Of a DNA stretch of 64,000 bases, positions 35,017 through 43,513 are shown piece by piece. A program made the position numbers and the translations under genes. The notes under the pieces are model-generated. The model was given only the letters and a program-made list of their open reading frames with translations. It searched no databases and was not told the DNA's origin. Every line of letters begins with the position of its first letter. The first letter of the stretch is position 1. Origin of the DNA: Halococcus salsus (GTDB taxonomy: Archaea > Halobacteriota > Halobacteria > Halobacteriales > Halococcaceae); NCBI RefSeq assembly GCF_009900715.1, contig NZ_JAAAJC010000007.1, positions 1 through 64,000 on the forward strand. The letters run 5' to 3'.

Positions 35017-35417
35017 ACTCCCACCTTTTGCTGCGCTCGGCCGCGAAGCGGCCTCGCTGGCAAAATGTGGATCAAAAGCGCATCGGACTCCCTACGGTCG
35101 TCCTCGCGCCCGCTCACTCGCTCCGCTCGTTCGCGGAACAGCCACTAACTCTCCCGCCCCACTCCGCCACCGCCCCGCGACCGCCACACGCCTCCCCAAC
35201 CGACTGCGCTCCTCGTTCGCTCCCGTTGGTCGCTCTCTACGGTGCTCATCCCTCGCACAATGTCTGCGACCGGCCCTCTCTGTCGTTCGGACCGGTCGCA
35301 AGCGCGCGCCATAGTGGTTGGTCCTGACGTACAAGTGCCGACCCATGCCTCTCAGCGGACCACTTTCGCCACGCCACACGAACCCTTATGCCCGAACGCG
35401 TACGAATTCCCGCTATT
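35017..35417. repeat. Intergenic repeat element, copy B, plus helicase promoter
   Basis: Begins with CCCACCTTTTGCTGCGCTC (35020-35038) and hairpin GGCCGC/GCGGCC around GAA (35039-35053). Element copy B spans about 35113-35310: CCACACGCCTCCCCAACCGA at 35184-35203 and terminal stem GCGACCGG (35266-35273)/CCGGTCGC (35292-35299), then GCGCGCGCC. Relative to copy A one base pair changed on both sides (T-A to C-G). CCTTATGCC at 35383-35391 is the likely TATA box of the helicase gene. Confidence 0.75.
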
Positions 35418-37577
35418 GTGGCGGCCGACTCGCAGCGCGCGTGGCGATTCTTCCCCTACGAGTCGCCCTACGAGAATCAGCGCGCGGCCATCGAACGCAT
35501 CCACGACGCCCTCGACGAGGAGCGCGACGTGCTCTTCGAGGGAGCCTGTGGGACGGGCAAGACCCTCTCCGCGCTGGTCCCCGCGCTCGAGTTCGCCCGC
35601 GAGGAGGACAAGACGGTGGTCATCACGACCAGCGTTCACCAGCAGATGCGCCAGTTCGTCGCCGACGCGCGGGCGATCAACGAACACGAACCCCTCAAAG
35701 CAACCGTCTTCAAGGGCAAGGCCTCGATGTGCCACATCGGGGTCGACTACGAGGAGTGTCAGGTCCTCCGGGACACCACCAAGAACCTCGTCGAGGCCGA
35801 GAGCGAGAAACGTGAACTCGAAGCGGCCCAGGGCGACCTGCTCGACGCGAGCCAGGCGGGCGAAGCGGACGCCGCCGAGGCCCGGAGCGCGGTGATGGAC
35901 GAACTCGACGCCGTCGAGGACGAACTCGACGATCTTCGAGACGGATCGATCTGCGAACACTACTACAACAACCTCCCCGCCGACACCGAGGAGTTCTACG
36001 GGTGGCTCGCCGCGGACGTCCGCACCCCCGAGGAGGTCTACGACTACGCCGAACGCGAGGGACTCTGTGGCTACGAACTCCTGAAAGACGGCATGGAGGC
36101 GATGGATCTCGTGGTCTGCAACTACCACCACATCCTCGACCCCAACATCCGCGAACAGTTCTTCCGCTGGCTCGGCCGCGATCCTGAAGACGTTATTACT
36201 GTTTTCGACGAGGCCCACAACGTCGAGGGCGCGGCACGCGAACACGCCACCCGGACCCTGACCGAGACCACGCTCGACTCCGCGCTCGCCGAGTGCGAGG
36301 ACGCCGACGACCCGCGGACCGAGAAGGCCACGAACGTCGTGAGCGCGTTCCGCGGCGCGCTGCTCTCGACCTACGACGACAAACTGGGCTTCGGCGCGCG
36401 CGAGCGGGTCGGCGAGGACTGGGAGGACCTCGAAGTCGCGAACCCGGAGGGCCGGGACGACCTCACCCTAGCCTTCCTCGACGCCTACACCGGCCAGGGC
36501 ATCGAGGGTGACGTGGAGGCGGCGCTCGCGCTCGGCGCGAACCTCGATCGGGAGTACGATAGGAAGTACCGCGACGGCGAGACCCAGGTCAGAAAGGAGT
36601 GCCAGACCCTCCAGGTCGCGCGGTTCGTCGAGTCCTGGCTCGCCGACGGCACGGTCGGCGGTCGCCATCCCGTGGTCTCGGTGCGCCGGGGCCCGGAGGG
36701 GGTCTACGGCCGCGCCGAGTCGTTCGCCTCCATCCCGCGCGAGGTCACCGAACCGCTGTTCGAGAGCCTCCACTCGACGATCCTGATGAGCGCGACCCTC
36801 CGCCCGTTCGAGGTCACCGGCGATGTACTCGGTCTCGACGACCCCGAGACGATGGCCTACGGCCTCACCTTCCCCGAGGAGCGCCGCCGGACCTTCGCGG
36901 TGGACACCCCGGCGCTGTTCGCGCGCGACCGCGACGAGCACGAGGTCCAGGAGGCGGTGACGGACGCGCTCCGCGACGCGGTCCGGTTCACCCCCGGGAA
37001 CACCCTCCTGTTCTTCCCGAGTTACTCCGAGGCCGAACGGTATCACGACCGACTCGCGCTCTCGCTGTCGGCCACGAGCTACCTCGACGAGGCCGGGAAA
37101 TCCGTCGAGAACATTCGAGACTCGTTCGTCGACGACGACGACGGCGTGCTCTTCACCTCGCTCTGGGGCACCCTCACCGAAGGCGTGAGCTTCGACGGCG
37201 ACGACGCCCACACGGTGGTCGTGGTCGGGGTTCCCTACCCGCACCTCGACGACCGTCTCCGGGCTGTCGAGGACGCCTACGACGCCGCCTTCGACGCGGG
37301 CTGGGAGTACGCCGTCGAGATTCCGACCATCCGAAAGACCCGTCAGGCGCTCGGGCGGGTGCTCCGCTCGCCGGAGGAGATCGGGGTCCGGGCACTCCTC
37401 GATGCCCGCTACACCGGGCGCGCAAGCCGTGAGATGGGTAAGTACGCCGTTCGCGAGAGCTTCCCGGACGAGGAACGCGCGGAGATCATCGATATCGACC
37501 CCGAGAAGCTCAAGTTCGCGATGCTCAACTTCTACACCGACTTCGACGCCTACGACGGCGCACCGCCGACGCCATAA
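35418..37577 (+). CDS. XPD/Rad3-family DNA helicase
   Basis: 719 residues from GTG 35418. FFPYESPYENQRAAIERI start, Walker A GACGTGKT, DEAH box VFDEAHNVEG and motif VI QALGRVLRSPEEIG. Between motifs I and II four cysteines (CHIGVDYEEC, SICEHYY, GLCGYEL) form the XPD-type 4Fe-4S site. It unwinds DNA 5' to 3' in repair. ATG 35388 is an alternative start ten codons earlier but lies inside the TATA-like element. Confidence 0.92.
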   Translation: MAADSQRAWRFFPYESPYENQRAAIERIHDALDEERDVLFEGACGTGKTLSALVPALEFAREEDKTVVITTSVHQQMRQFVADARAINEHEPLKATVFKGKASMCHIGVDYEECQVLRDTTKNLVEAESEKRELEAAQGDLLDASQAGEADAAEARSAVMDELDAVEDELDDLRDGSICEHYYNNLPADTEEFYGWLAADVRTPEEVYDYAEREGLCGYELLKDGMEAMDLVVCNYHHILDPNIREQFFRWLGRDPEDVITVFDEAHNVEGAAREHATRTLTETTLDSALAECEDADDPRTEKATNVVSAFRGALLSTYDDKLGFGARERVGEDWEDLEVANPEGRDDLTLAFLDAYTGQGIEGDVEAALALGANLDREYDRKYRDGETQVRKECQTLQVARFVESWLADGTVGGRHPVVSVRRGPEGVYGRAESFASIPREVTEPLFESLHSTILMSATLRPFEVTGDVLGLDDPETMAYGLTFPEERRRTFAVDTPALFARDRDEHEVQEAVTDALRDAVRFTPGNTLLFFPSYSEAERYHDRLALSLSATSYLDEAGKSVENIRDSFVDDDDGVLFTSLWGTLTEGVSFDGDDAHTVVVVGVPYPHLDDRLRAVEDAYDAAFDAGWEYAVEIPTIRKTRQALGRVLRSPEEIGVRALLDARYTGRASREMGKYAVRESFPDEERAEIIDIDPEKLKFAMLNFYTDFDAYDGAPPTP

Positions 37578-37595
37578 CCAGCCCGTGACCGTGGC

Positions 37596-38456
37596 TCAGA
37601 GCAGCGGCGTCGCGCCGGCGACGACCGCCGCGATGCCGGCCACGACGAGGGCGACACCGACGGCGAGGCTTCGCCGGTAGCCCGAGCCGAACTGGTCGAC
37701 GAGGGCGTCCTCGGCGTGGTCGGAGACGATGAACGGCTCCTCGTCGCCAGCGGTGAGGACGACGTCCTCGGGGTGGAGCGGGTGGGTCGCGCCCGCGTCC
37801 GCCTCGGCGTGACCAAGCAGGTAGACCTCCTCGCCGGGAGCGAGCGCGCGTTCGGCGTAGCGGCGGTCGCCGTGGGCGTTGCCGATGTCGACGAGGTTGG
37901 TGATCGACCCCGACTGCCCCGAGACGCCGCGCTCGCCCGCGACGAACGACCGGATGTGTTCGGGCGGTTCGGATTCGGCCCCCACCTCCTCGACCACGGG
38001 GAACTCCTCGAACTCGCAGGTCACGTTGTCGACCGCGACGCCGTCGTTGGCGACGGTGCTGTCGAGCGAGAGCAGGGACTCGCTTTCGCCCGAAACCCGG
38101 TCGGTGAGCGAGACCTCGACCGCGCCGGTGCCGTCGTCGACGCGGAAGGGCTCCGAGTAGACGCCCGAGGCGAGGGTCCGCCAGTTGCTGGTGTCGCCCC
38201 GCTCGTTCCACTCCTCGACCTCCCACGCCGCGAGCACCGCGTCCGCCCGCCCGATCGGGGAGGTGAACGCTCCTCCGTCGGTAACGACCTCGCCCTCGAC
38301 TTCGACACGTCCCTCCTCGCCGATCCCCCGAACCTCGGTGGTCCCCGTTTCGGCGACGAGCCGCCGCTGTTTGCGATTCAGCCAGCCCGTGTACGCGAAC
38401 ACGAGCCCGACGATACCGACGACGAGACCGGCACCCACGAGGAGCAGGTCGACCAT
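37596..38456 (-). CDS. GIDE-domain membrane protein
   Basis: 286 residues: one N-terminal helix (LLLVGAGLVVGIVGLVFAY), an extracellular or cytoplasmic middle with EWNERGDTSNWRTLASGVYSEPF-like strands and RYAERALAPGEEVYLLGHA, and a C-terminal helix. This resembles the GIDE (MUL1/E3-like) domain without a RING finger, a family of unknown function in haloarchaea. ATG 38456 begins the hydrophobic segment. Confidence 0.78.
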   Translation of the reverse strand: MVDLLLVGAGLVVGIVGLVFAYTGWLNRKQRRLVAETGTTEVRGIGEEGRVEVEGEVVTDGGAFTSPIGRADAVLAAWEVEEWNERGDTSNWRTLASGVYSEPFRVDDGTGAVEVSLTDRVSGESESLLSLDSTVANDGVAVDNVTCEFEEFPVVEEVGAESEPPEHIRSFVAGERGVSGQSGSITNLVDIGNAHGDRRYAERALAPGEEVYLLGHAEADAGATHPLHPEDVVLTAGDEEPFIVSDHAEDALVDQFGSGYRRSLAVGVALVVAGIAAVVAGATPLL

Positions 38457-38536
38457 GTGCTCACGTCTCTGCAGCATCGTATTAATTCATCGGAGGACGG
38501 TTTCGAAGGGTATCGCGACCCGCGTGGAGGTGAAGG

Positions 38537-38646
38537 TTTTTGCCGCCGCCGGTCGACTCGTGGCTATGCACGGTTCGCTCGCGGGACGGCTCGGCACACG
38601 TTCCGATTCCAGTGAGAAGCGTCGGGACGAGGGTCGACGGCGCTGA
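38537..38646 (+). other. Promoter and 26-codon upstream ORF coupled to polC
   Basis: A TTTTT run at 38537-38541 lies about 27 bases before ATG 38566, which opens a 26-codon basic frame (MHGSLAGRLGTRSDSSEK, then Arg-rich) ending TGA 38644-38646. The final A is also the A of the polC ATG. Leaderless translation of the short ORF followed by reinitiation at polC would fit; chance is not excluded. Confidence 0.4.
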
Positions 38647-41600
38647 TGCGGCCGGAGGACGAGCGCTACTTCGAACGGCTCGAATCCGGGCTCGACGAGG
38701 CGCTCGCGGTCGCCGGGACCGCGCGCGAGACGGGCGGCGACCCGACTCCCGAGGTCGAGATCCCGGTCGCGAAGGACATGGCCGACCGAGTCGAGAACAT
38801 CCTCGGCATCGAGGGCGTCGCCAGCCGGGTCCGCGAACTCGAAGGCCAGATGAGTCGGGAGGAGGCCGCGCTCGAACTCGCCGAGGACTTCGCCGAGGGC
38901 CGGGTCGGGGACTACGAGACGCAGGCAGGCACCATCGAGGGCGCGGTCCGGACCGCGGTCGCGCTCCTCACCGAGGGTGTGGTCGCCGCACCCATCGAGG
39001 GGATCGACCGCGTGGAGTTGGCGGACAATCCGGACGGAACCCAGTTCGTGCGGGTGTTCTACGCAGGACCTATCCGGTCGGCGGGCGGGACGGCACAGGC
39101 GCTCTCGGTGCTCGTGGCCGACTACACCCGGGCGCTGCTCGGGCTCGGTGCCTACGAGGCCCGCGAGGAGGAGGTCGAGCGTTACGCCGAGGAGATCGAC
39201 CTCTACGACTCGGAGACGGGGCTCCAGTACTCCCCGAAGGACAAGGAGACGAAGTTCATCGCCGAGAACTGCCCCGTGATGCTCGACGGCGAGGCGACGG
39301 GGCAAGAGGAGGTCTCGGGCTTTCGGGACCTCGAACGCGTCGGCACCAACAACCCCCGCGGCGGGATGTGTCTCGTGCTCGCGGAGGGGATCGCCCAGAA
39401 GGCCCCGAAGATCGAACGCTACACCGCCGAGCTCGACGAGGTCGACTGGCCGTGGCTCGACGACCTCATCGCGGGCACCATCGGGAAGAGCGACGCCGAC
39501 ACCGACGAGGAAGCCGACGAACCGAGCGAATCGGAGGAAGACGACGGGATAGACGAGGAGGGAACGGTCGAGAAGGCGGACGGCGAGCCCGATGGCCCCC
39601 TGCGACCCGAACCCGCGACCAAGTACCTCCGGGACCTGATCGCCGGCCGACCGGTGTTCGGCCACCCGAGTCGGCCCGGCGGATTCCGGCTCCGGTACGG
39701 CCGCTCGCGGAACAACGGGTTCGCGACCGCCGGGGTCCACCCCGCGACGATGCACCTCGTGGACGACTTCCTCGCGACGGGCACCCAGCTGAAGACCGAG
39801 CGACCGGGGAAGGCCGCCGGGGTCGTTCCGGTGGACTCGATCGAGGGCCCGACCGTCAGGCTGGCGAACGGCGAGGTCCGCCGGATCGACGACCCCGAGG
39901 AGGCCCTCGAATGCCGGAACGGCGTCGAGGCGATCCTCGACCTCGGGGAGTACCTCGTGAACTACGGCGAGTTCGTCGAGAACAACCACCCGCTCGCGCC
40001 GGCGTCGTACACCTTCGAGTGGTGGATACAGGAGTTCGAGGCGACCGAGGCGGACGTCAGAGCGCTCCGGGATTCGCCCCGGACCGACCTCGAAGCGCCC
40101 TCGCCGAGCGAGGCCATCGAGTGGGCCACCGAGTACGACGCGCCGCTCCATCCACAGTACACCTACTGCTGGCACGATATCTCGGTCGAGGCGTTCGAGG
40201 ACCTCGCCGAGGCGGTCGTCGCGGGCGAGTACGTCGAGGGGAGGCTGGCGCTCGAACCGCTCCCCGAGGTCCGGAAGACGCTCGAAGACCTGCTGGTCCC
40301 CCACTCCCAGGCCGGCGACGCGCTTCGGATCCCGAACTCCGCGGCGCTGGTGCGGTCGTTGGGTATCGACGAGGGGCTCGAACGCACCTGGGAGTCGCTC
40401 TCGACGGCGGCCCGCGAGTGGCCGAACGCCATGAAGGCCGCCCGCGAGGTCGCCCCGTTTTCGCTCCGCGAGCGTGCACCGACCCGGATCGGCGGGCGGA
40501 TGGGGCGGCCGGAGAAGTCCGAGAAACGCGAGCTCTCGCCTGCGGTCCACACCCTCTTTCCCATCGGCGAGGCCGGCGGCAGCCAGCGCGACGTGAGCGA
40601 GGCGGCCGACCACGTCCACGAGGGTTCTCGTGGAGCCGTCCCCGTCCAGGTCGGGCGCCGCGAGTGCGTCGGCTGTGGCACCCGAACCTACGAGACCCGG
40701 TGTCCCGACTGTGGGAGCCTCACCGAGCCGCGATACGAGTGTCCCGACTGCGAGATCGAGGTCGAACCCGACGAGTCCGGTCGGGCGGAGTGCCCGCGGT
40801 GTGAGGGCGAGGCGACGCCGACGGAGTGGCGGGTCGTCGATATCCGGGAGGAGTACGAGAGTGCCCTCCGCGAGGTCGGCGAGCGCGAGAACGCCTTCGA
40901 CATCCTGAAGGGGGTCAAGGGGCTGACCTCGGAGCTCAAAACACCCGAGCCGATGGAGAAGGGTGTCCTCCGGGCGAAACACGGCGTCTCGGCGTTCAAG
41001 GACGGGACCATCCGATACGACATGACGGATCTGCCCGTCACGAGCGTGAAGCCCGACGAACTCGACGTCTCGGTCGAGCAGTTCCGCGAGCTCGGCTACC
41101 ACGAGGACATGCAGGGCGACCCGCTCCGCCACGACGACCAGTTGGTGGAGTTGCGAGTTCAGGACGTGGTGCTCTCGGACGGCGCGGCCGAACACCTCCT
41201 CAAGACCGCCGACTTCGTCGACGACCTCCTGACCCAGTACTACGGTCTCGACCCGTTCTACGAGTTCGACGACCGCGACGATCTGGTCGGTGAGTTGGTC
41301 TTCGGGATGGCCCCACACACCTCAGCGGCGGTGGTGGGGCGCGTGATCGGCTTCACGAGCGCCGCTGTGGGTTATGCTCACCCTTATTTTCATGCATCAA
41401 AGCGCCGTAACTGTGATGGAGACGAAGATTGTGTCATGTTGTTGATGGATGGGTTGTTGAACTTCTCGAAGGCCTACCTCCCCGACAAGCGTGGCGGGCG
41501 GATGGACGCCCCGCTGGTGATGTCCTCGCGGATCGACCCCGCCGAGATCGACGACGAGGCGCACAACATGGACATCGTGGACTCCTACCCGAAGGCGTTC

Positions 41601-42158
41601 TACGAGGCGACCCTGGAGATGGCCGATCCTGGTGCCGTCGACATCGAGATCGCCGAGGCGAACGTCGGGACCGACGAGGAGTACACGGGCTTTCGCCACA
41701 CCACCGAGACCTCGAACCTCGCGCTCGGGCCGGCGCTCTCGGCCTACAAAACGCTGGGCTCGATGACCGACAAGATGGACGCCCAGCTCGAACTCGCCCG
41801 GAAGCTCCGAGCGGTCGATGAAACCGACGTCGCCGAGCGCATCATCGAGTACCACTTCCTGCCCGACCTCATCGGCAACCTCCGTGCCTTCTCGCGCCAG
41901 AAGACGCGGTGTCTCGACTGCGGGACGAAGTACCGCCGGATGCCGCTCTCGGGTGAGTGTCGGGAGTGCGGCGGCCGGGTCAACCTCACCGTCCACGAGG
42001 GCTCGGTGAAGAAGTACATCGGGACCGCGACCCGGGTCGCCGAGGAGTACGGCTGCCGGGACTACACCAAACAGCGCCTCGAAGTTCTAGAGATGACGCT
42101 GGAGAGTGTGTTCGAGAACGACAAGAACAAACAGAGCGGTATTGCGGACTTCATGTGA
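38646..42158 (+). CDS. polC: DNA polymerase D large subunit DP2 (intein-free)
   Basis: 1170 residues, full length without an intein. The start MRPEDERYFERLESGLDEAL is canonical. An acidic insert lies near 280-320, zinc clusters near 674-720 (CVGCGTRTYETRCPDC) and near 1088-1108 (CLDCGTKYRRM...CRECGG). The catalytic motif NCDGDED gives Asp924 and Asp926. The C terminus QSGIADFM is a PCNA-binding box. With DP1 it forms the archaeal replicative polymerase D. Codons 909-938 are strikingly AT-rich compared with the rest. Confidence 0.97.
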   Translation: MRPEDERYFERLESGLDEALAVAGTARETGGDPTPEVEIPVAKDMADRVENILGIEGVASRVRELEGQMSREEAALELAEDFAEGRVGDYETQAGTIEGAVRTAVALLTEGVVAAPIEGIDRVELADNPDGTQFVRVFYAGPIRSAGGTAQALSVLVADYTRALLGLGAYEAREEEVERYAEEIDLYDSETGLQYSPKDKETKFIAENCPVMLDGEATGQEEVSGFRDLERVGTNNPRGGMCLVLAEGIAQKAPKIERYTAELDEVDWPWLDDLIAGTIGKSDADTDEEADEPSESEEDDGIDEEGTVEKADGEPDGPLRPEPATKYLRDLIAGRPVFGHPSRPGGFRLRYGRSRNNGFATAGVHPATMHLVDDFLATGTQLKTERPGKAAGVVPVDSIEGPTVRLANGEVRRIDDPEEALECRNGVEAILDLGEYLVNYGEFVENNHPLAPASYTFEWWIQEFEATEADVRALRDSPRTDLEAPSPSEAIEWATEYDAPLHPQYTYCWHDISVEAFEDLAEAVVAGEYVEGRLALEPLPEVRKTLEDLLVPHSQAGDALRIPNSAALVRSLGIDEGLERTWESLSTAAREWPNAMKAAREVAPFSLRERAPTRIGGRMGRPEKSEKRELSPAVHTLFPIGEAGGSQRDVSEAADHVHEGSRGAVPVQVGRRECVGCGTRTYETRCPDCGSLTEPRYECPDCEIEVEPDESGRAECPRCEGEATPTEWRVVDIREEYESALREVGERENAFDILKGVKGLTSELKTPEPMEKGVLRAKHGVSAFKDGTIRYDMTDLPVTSVKPDELDVSVEQFRELGYHEDMQGDPLRHDDQLVELRVQDVVLSDGAAEHLLKTADFVDDLLTQYYGLDPFYEFDDRDDLVGELVFGMAPHTSAAVVGRVIGFTSAAVGYAHPYFHASKRRNCDGDEDCVMLLMDGLLNFSKAYLPDKRGGRMDAPLVMSSRIDPAEIDDEAHNMDIVDSYPKAFYEATLEMADPGAVDIEIAEANVGTDEEYTGFRHTTETSNLALGPALSAYKTLGSMTDKMDAQLELARKLRAVDETDVAERIIEYHFLPDLIGNLRAFSRQKTRCLDCGTKYRRMPLSGECRECGGRVNLTVHEGSVKKYIGTATRVAEEYGCRDYTKQRLEVLEMTLESVFENDKNKQSGIADFM

Positions 42159-42245
42159 GCAAGTCGCTGCAGTAGTATTCCCAGCGGACGCACCGATTCC
42201 GTCACGGAGTCGTACCCAAAATCCGGGTGAGGGTGGCCGACGTGT

Positions 42246-42347
42246 TCAGTCGTCGGCTAACCGATCGAGGATCGGTCGTTGTTCCTCGATCACCTCCTCG
42301 GCCAATTTCACGAAGTCGCTCCGGTCGTCGGCTTCCTGTTTGCTCAT
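42246..42347 (-). CDS. 33-residue acidic protein, possible minimal antitoxin
   Basis: A small gene 19 bases downstream of doc, same strand, ATG 42347 to TGA 42246. Product begins MSKQEADDRS and continues with the amphipathic helix DFVKLAEEVIEEQRPILDRL. The spacing of hydrophobic residues resembles the C-terminal Doc-neutralising helix of Phd, but no DNA-binding domain is present. Position directly behind doc and size suggest an antitoxin; function is inferred only. Confidence 0.55.
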   Translation of the reverse strand: MSKQEADDRSDFVKLAEEVIEEQRPILDRLADD

Positions 42348-42366
42348 GGGTGGTAGTGGTGATGGT

Positions 42367-42777
42367 TCATCTTAGCCGTTCCGGGAGTTCAGATACATCC
42401 ATCTCTCCGGTTTCGAGCCAGTTTGCCACCGTCTCGGTGTCGAAGTAGCCGATACTCCGGATGATGCCCTCGACCAGCTCTCCGTCTTGCTCGAACGATG
42501 GAGAGCAATCGTTTTCCCGAAGATATGTGATCGTTACGGCCCACGAAGTCCGTTTGTTGGCGTCCTCGAAGACGTGAGCGCTCTGTATGCCGAACAGGAG
42601 TGCCGCCGCACGGTGATACACGTCGTCGTACTCGCGGACGGGGTCGAGTGCCTTCTCTCGAAGCGTTCGCGTCGGCGTCCGGCTCCGGAGACCCTCGTAT
42701 TTCAGGTCGTAGATGCGTTCGATACGGCTGTGAACGTCGATAATATCGCGTGCGGTGGGTAAATCGCTGTTTTCCAT
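42367..42777 (-). CDS. doc: Doc-like Fic-fold toxin
   Basis: 136 residues. It carries HVFEDANKRTSWAVTITYL near residue 69, the H-x-F-x-(D/N)-x-N-K-R motif of Doc, which phosphorylates EF-Tu and blocks translation. Start MENSDLPTARDIIDVHSRI is Doc-like in length and helix pattern. No phd gene precedes it: the space to the next gene upstream is 89 bases. GC is lower than in neighbours, suggesting transfer. A 33-codon partner follows. Confidence 0.85.
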   Translation of the reverse strand: MENSDLPTARDIIDVHSRIERIYDLKYEGLRSRTPTRTLREKALDPVREYDDVYHRAAALLFGIQSAHVFEDANKRTSWAVTITYLRENDCSPSFEQDGELVEGIIRSIGYFDTETVANWLETGEMDVSELPERLR

Positions 42778-42866
42778 ACGATTCGATCACTTCGATCCGG
42801 GCGCGAACCTCGCGCCCCCAAACCGGGAATCCATCGGTTCTTCGGGGCGCGCGAACGCGACGGGGC

Positions 42867-43034
42867 TCACCGAGCCCGCCCCTGGGACCGACAGACCGGA
42901 CAGCCGAGTTCGCGCGTCGGCACGAACATCGTCCCGCAGGTGAGACACTGGGCTGTCAGCCGCTGTCGTCGTCGGAGTTCCCGGACTTCGCGTTGCAGCT
43001 CCTCGACTTCCGCTCTGAGTTCTTCGACGTCCAT
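42867..43034 (-). CDS. 55-residue coiled-coil plus zinc-ribbon protein
   Basis: ATG 43034 to TGA 42867. Residues 1-24 are a charged coiled coil (MDVEELRAEVEELQREVREL), then CLTCGTMFVPTRELGCPVC supplies two C-x2-C knuckles (Cys30/33 and Cys45/48). Function unknown; small zinc proteins of this kind are common in haloarchaea. It lies 89 bases upstream of doc on the same strand but need not be part of that module. Confidence 0.7.
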   Translation of the reverse strand: MDVEELRAEVEELQREVRELRRRQRLTAQCLTCGTMFVPTRELGCPVCRSQGRAR

Positions 43035-43193
43035 TCTCACGACCCGTATCGGCGACGGTCACGGCCACTCATTTCGAACGGTGGATAACTCGGTTGGGGG
43101 ATAATGTGCTTTGTGGCTAAACGGCTTGCAGCGACGGTCACGAAGTGCAGTCCCGGAGCGAACGTTATGCTCTCGGCGGTCCTATAGGGTGTG

Positions 43194-43198
43194 GGAGG
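43194..43198 (+). promoter_or_regulatory. Shine-Dalgarno of the rubredoxin-like gene
   Basis: GGAGG five bases before ATG 43204 decides the start and implies a leadered transcript; CCTATAGG at 43181-43188 is too close to be its TATA box. Confidence 0.6.
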
Positions 43199-43203
43199 AT
43201 ATC

Positions 43204-43506
43204 ATGGAAGACGCACAGTATCGGCTGTCCAGCGGGCGAGAGCTCGGGTTCGACCAGACGGTCTACGACGACCGGGGAGAGCAACTGGGGACCATCAGGG
43301 GGTTCGACGAGAGCGGGTTCTACGTGCGAGCCGCGGGGGAGCTGGCGACCGAGGTCGAAACCAGCGGGTCGCACGGGGCGGGCGAGATGGACCTGATGTG
43401 GCGGTGCTGGGCCTGCGGCGAGCTCGGCCAGATCGATTCTCTCCCCGAGGCGTGTCCGTCGTGTGGCGCGCCGAAGGAGGACCTCTATTACTGGACCGAG
43501 GATTAG
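43204..43506 (+). CDS. Rubredoxin-like zinc-ribbon protein
   Basis: 100 residues. The N-terminal about 60 residues are a beta-rich domain (TVYDDRGEQLGTIRGFDESG); the C-terminal part has WRCWACGELGQIDSLPEACP followed by SCG, a four-cysteine knuckle pair like rubredoxin. Possible electron-transfer or structural zinc role; the family is known only as conserved in haloarchaea. It ends seven bases before panE and is likely co-transcribed with it. Confidence 0.8.
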   Translation: MEDAQYRLSSGRELGFDQTVYDDRGEQLGTIRGFDESGFYVRAAGELATEVETSGSHGAGEMDLMWRCWACGELGQIDSLPEACPSCGAPKEDLYYWTED

Positions 43507-43513
43507 TCCTCGA

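Noticed and set aside
36186-36211. AT-richer codons at the helicase DEAH box as a second recoded patch
   Set aside because: Only about eight codons are affected, too short to separate from chance, unlike the 30-codon polC patch.
38487-41318. A 943-codon minus-strand frame opposite polC
   Set aside because: Pure antisense of the DP2 gene; no domain recognisable.
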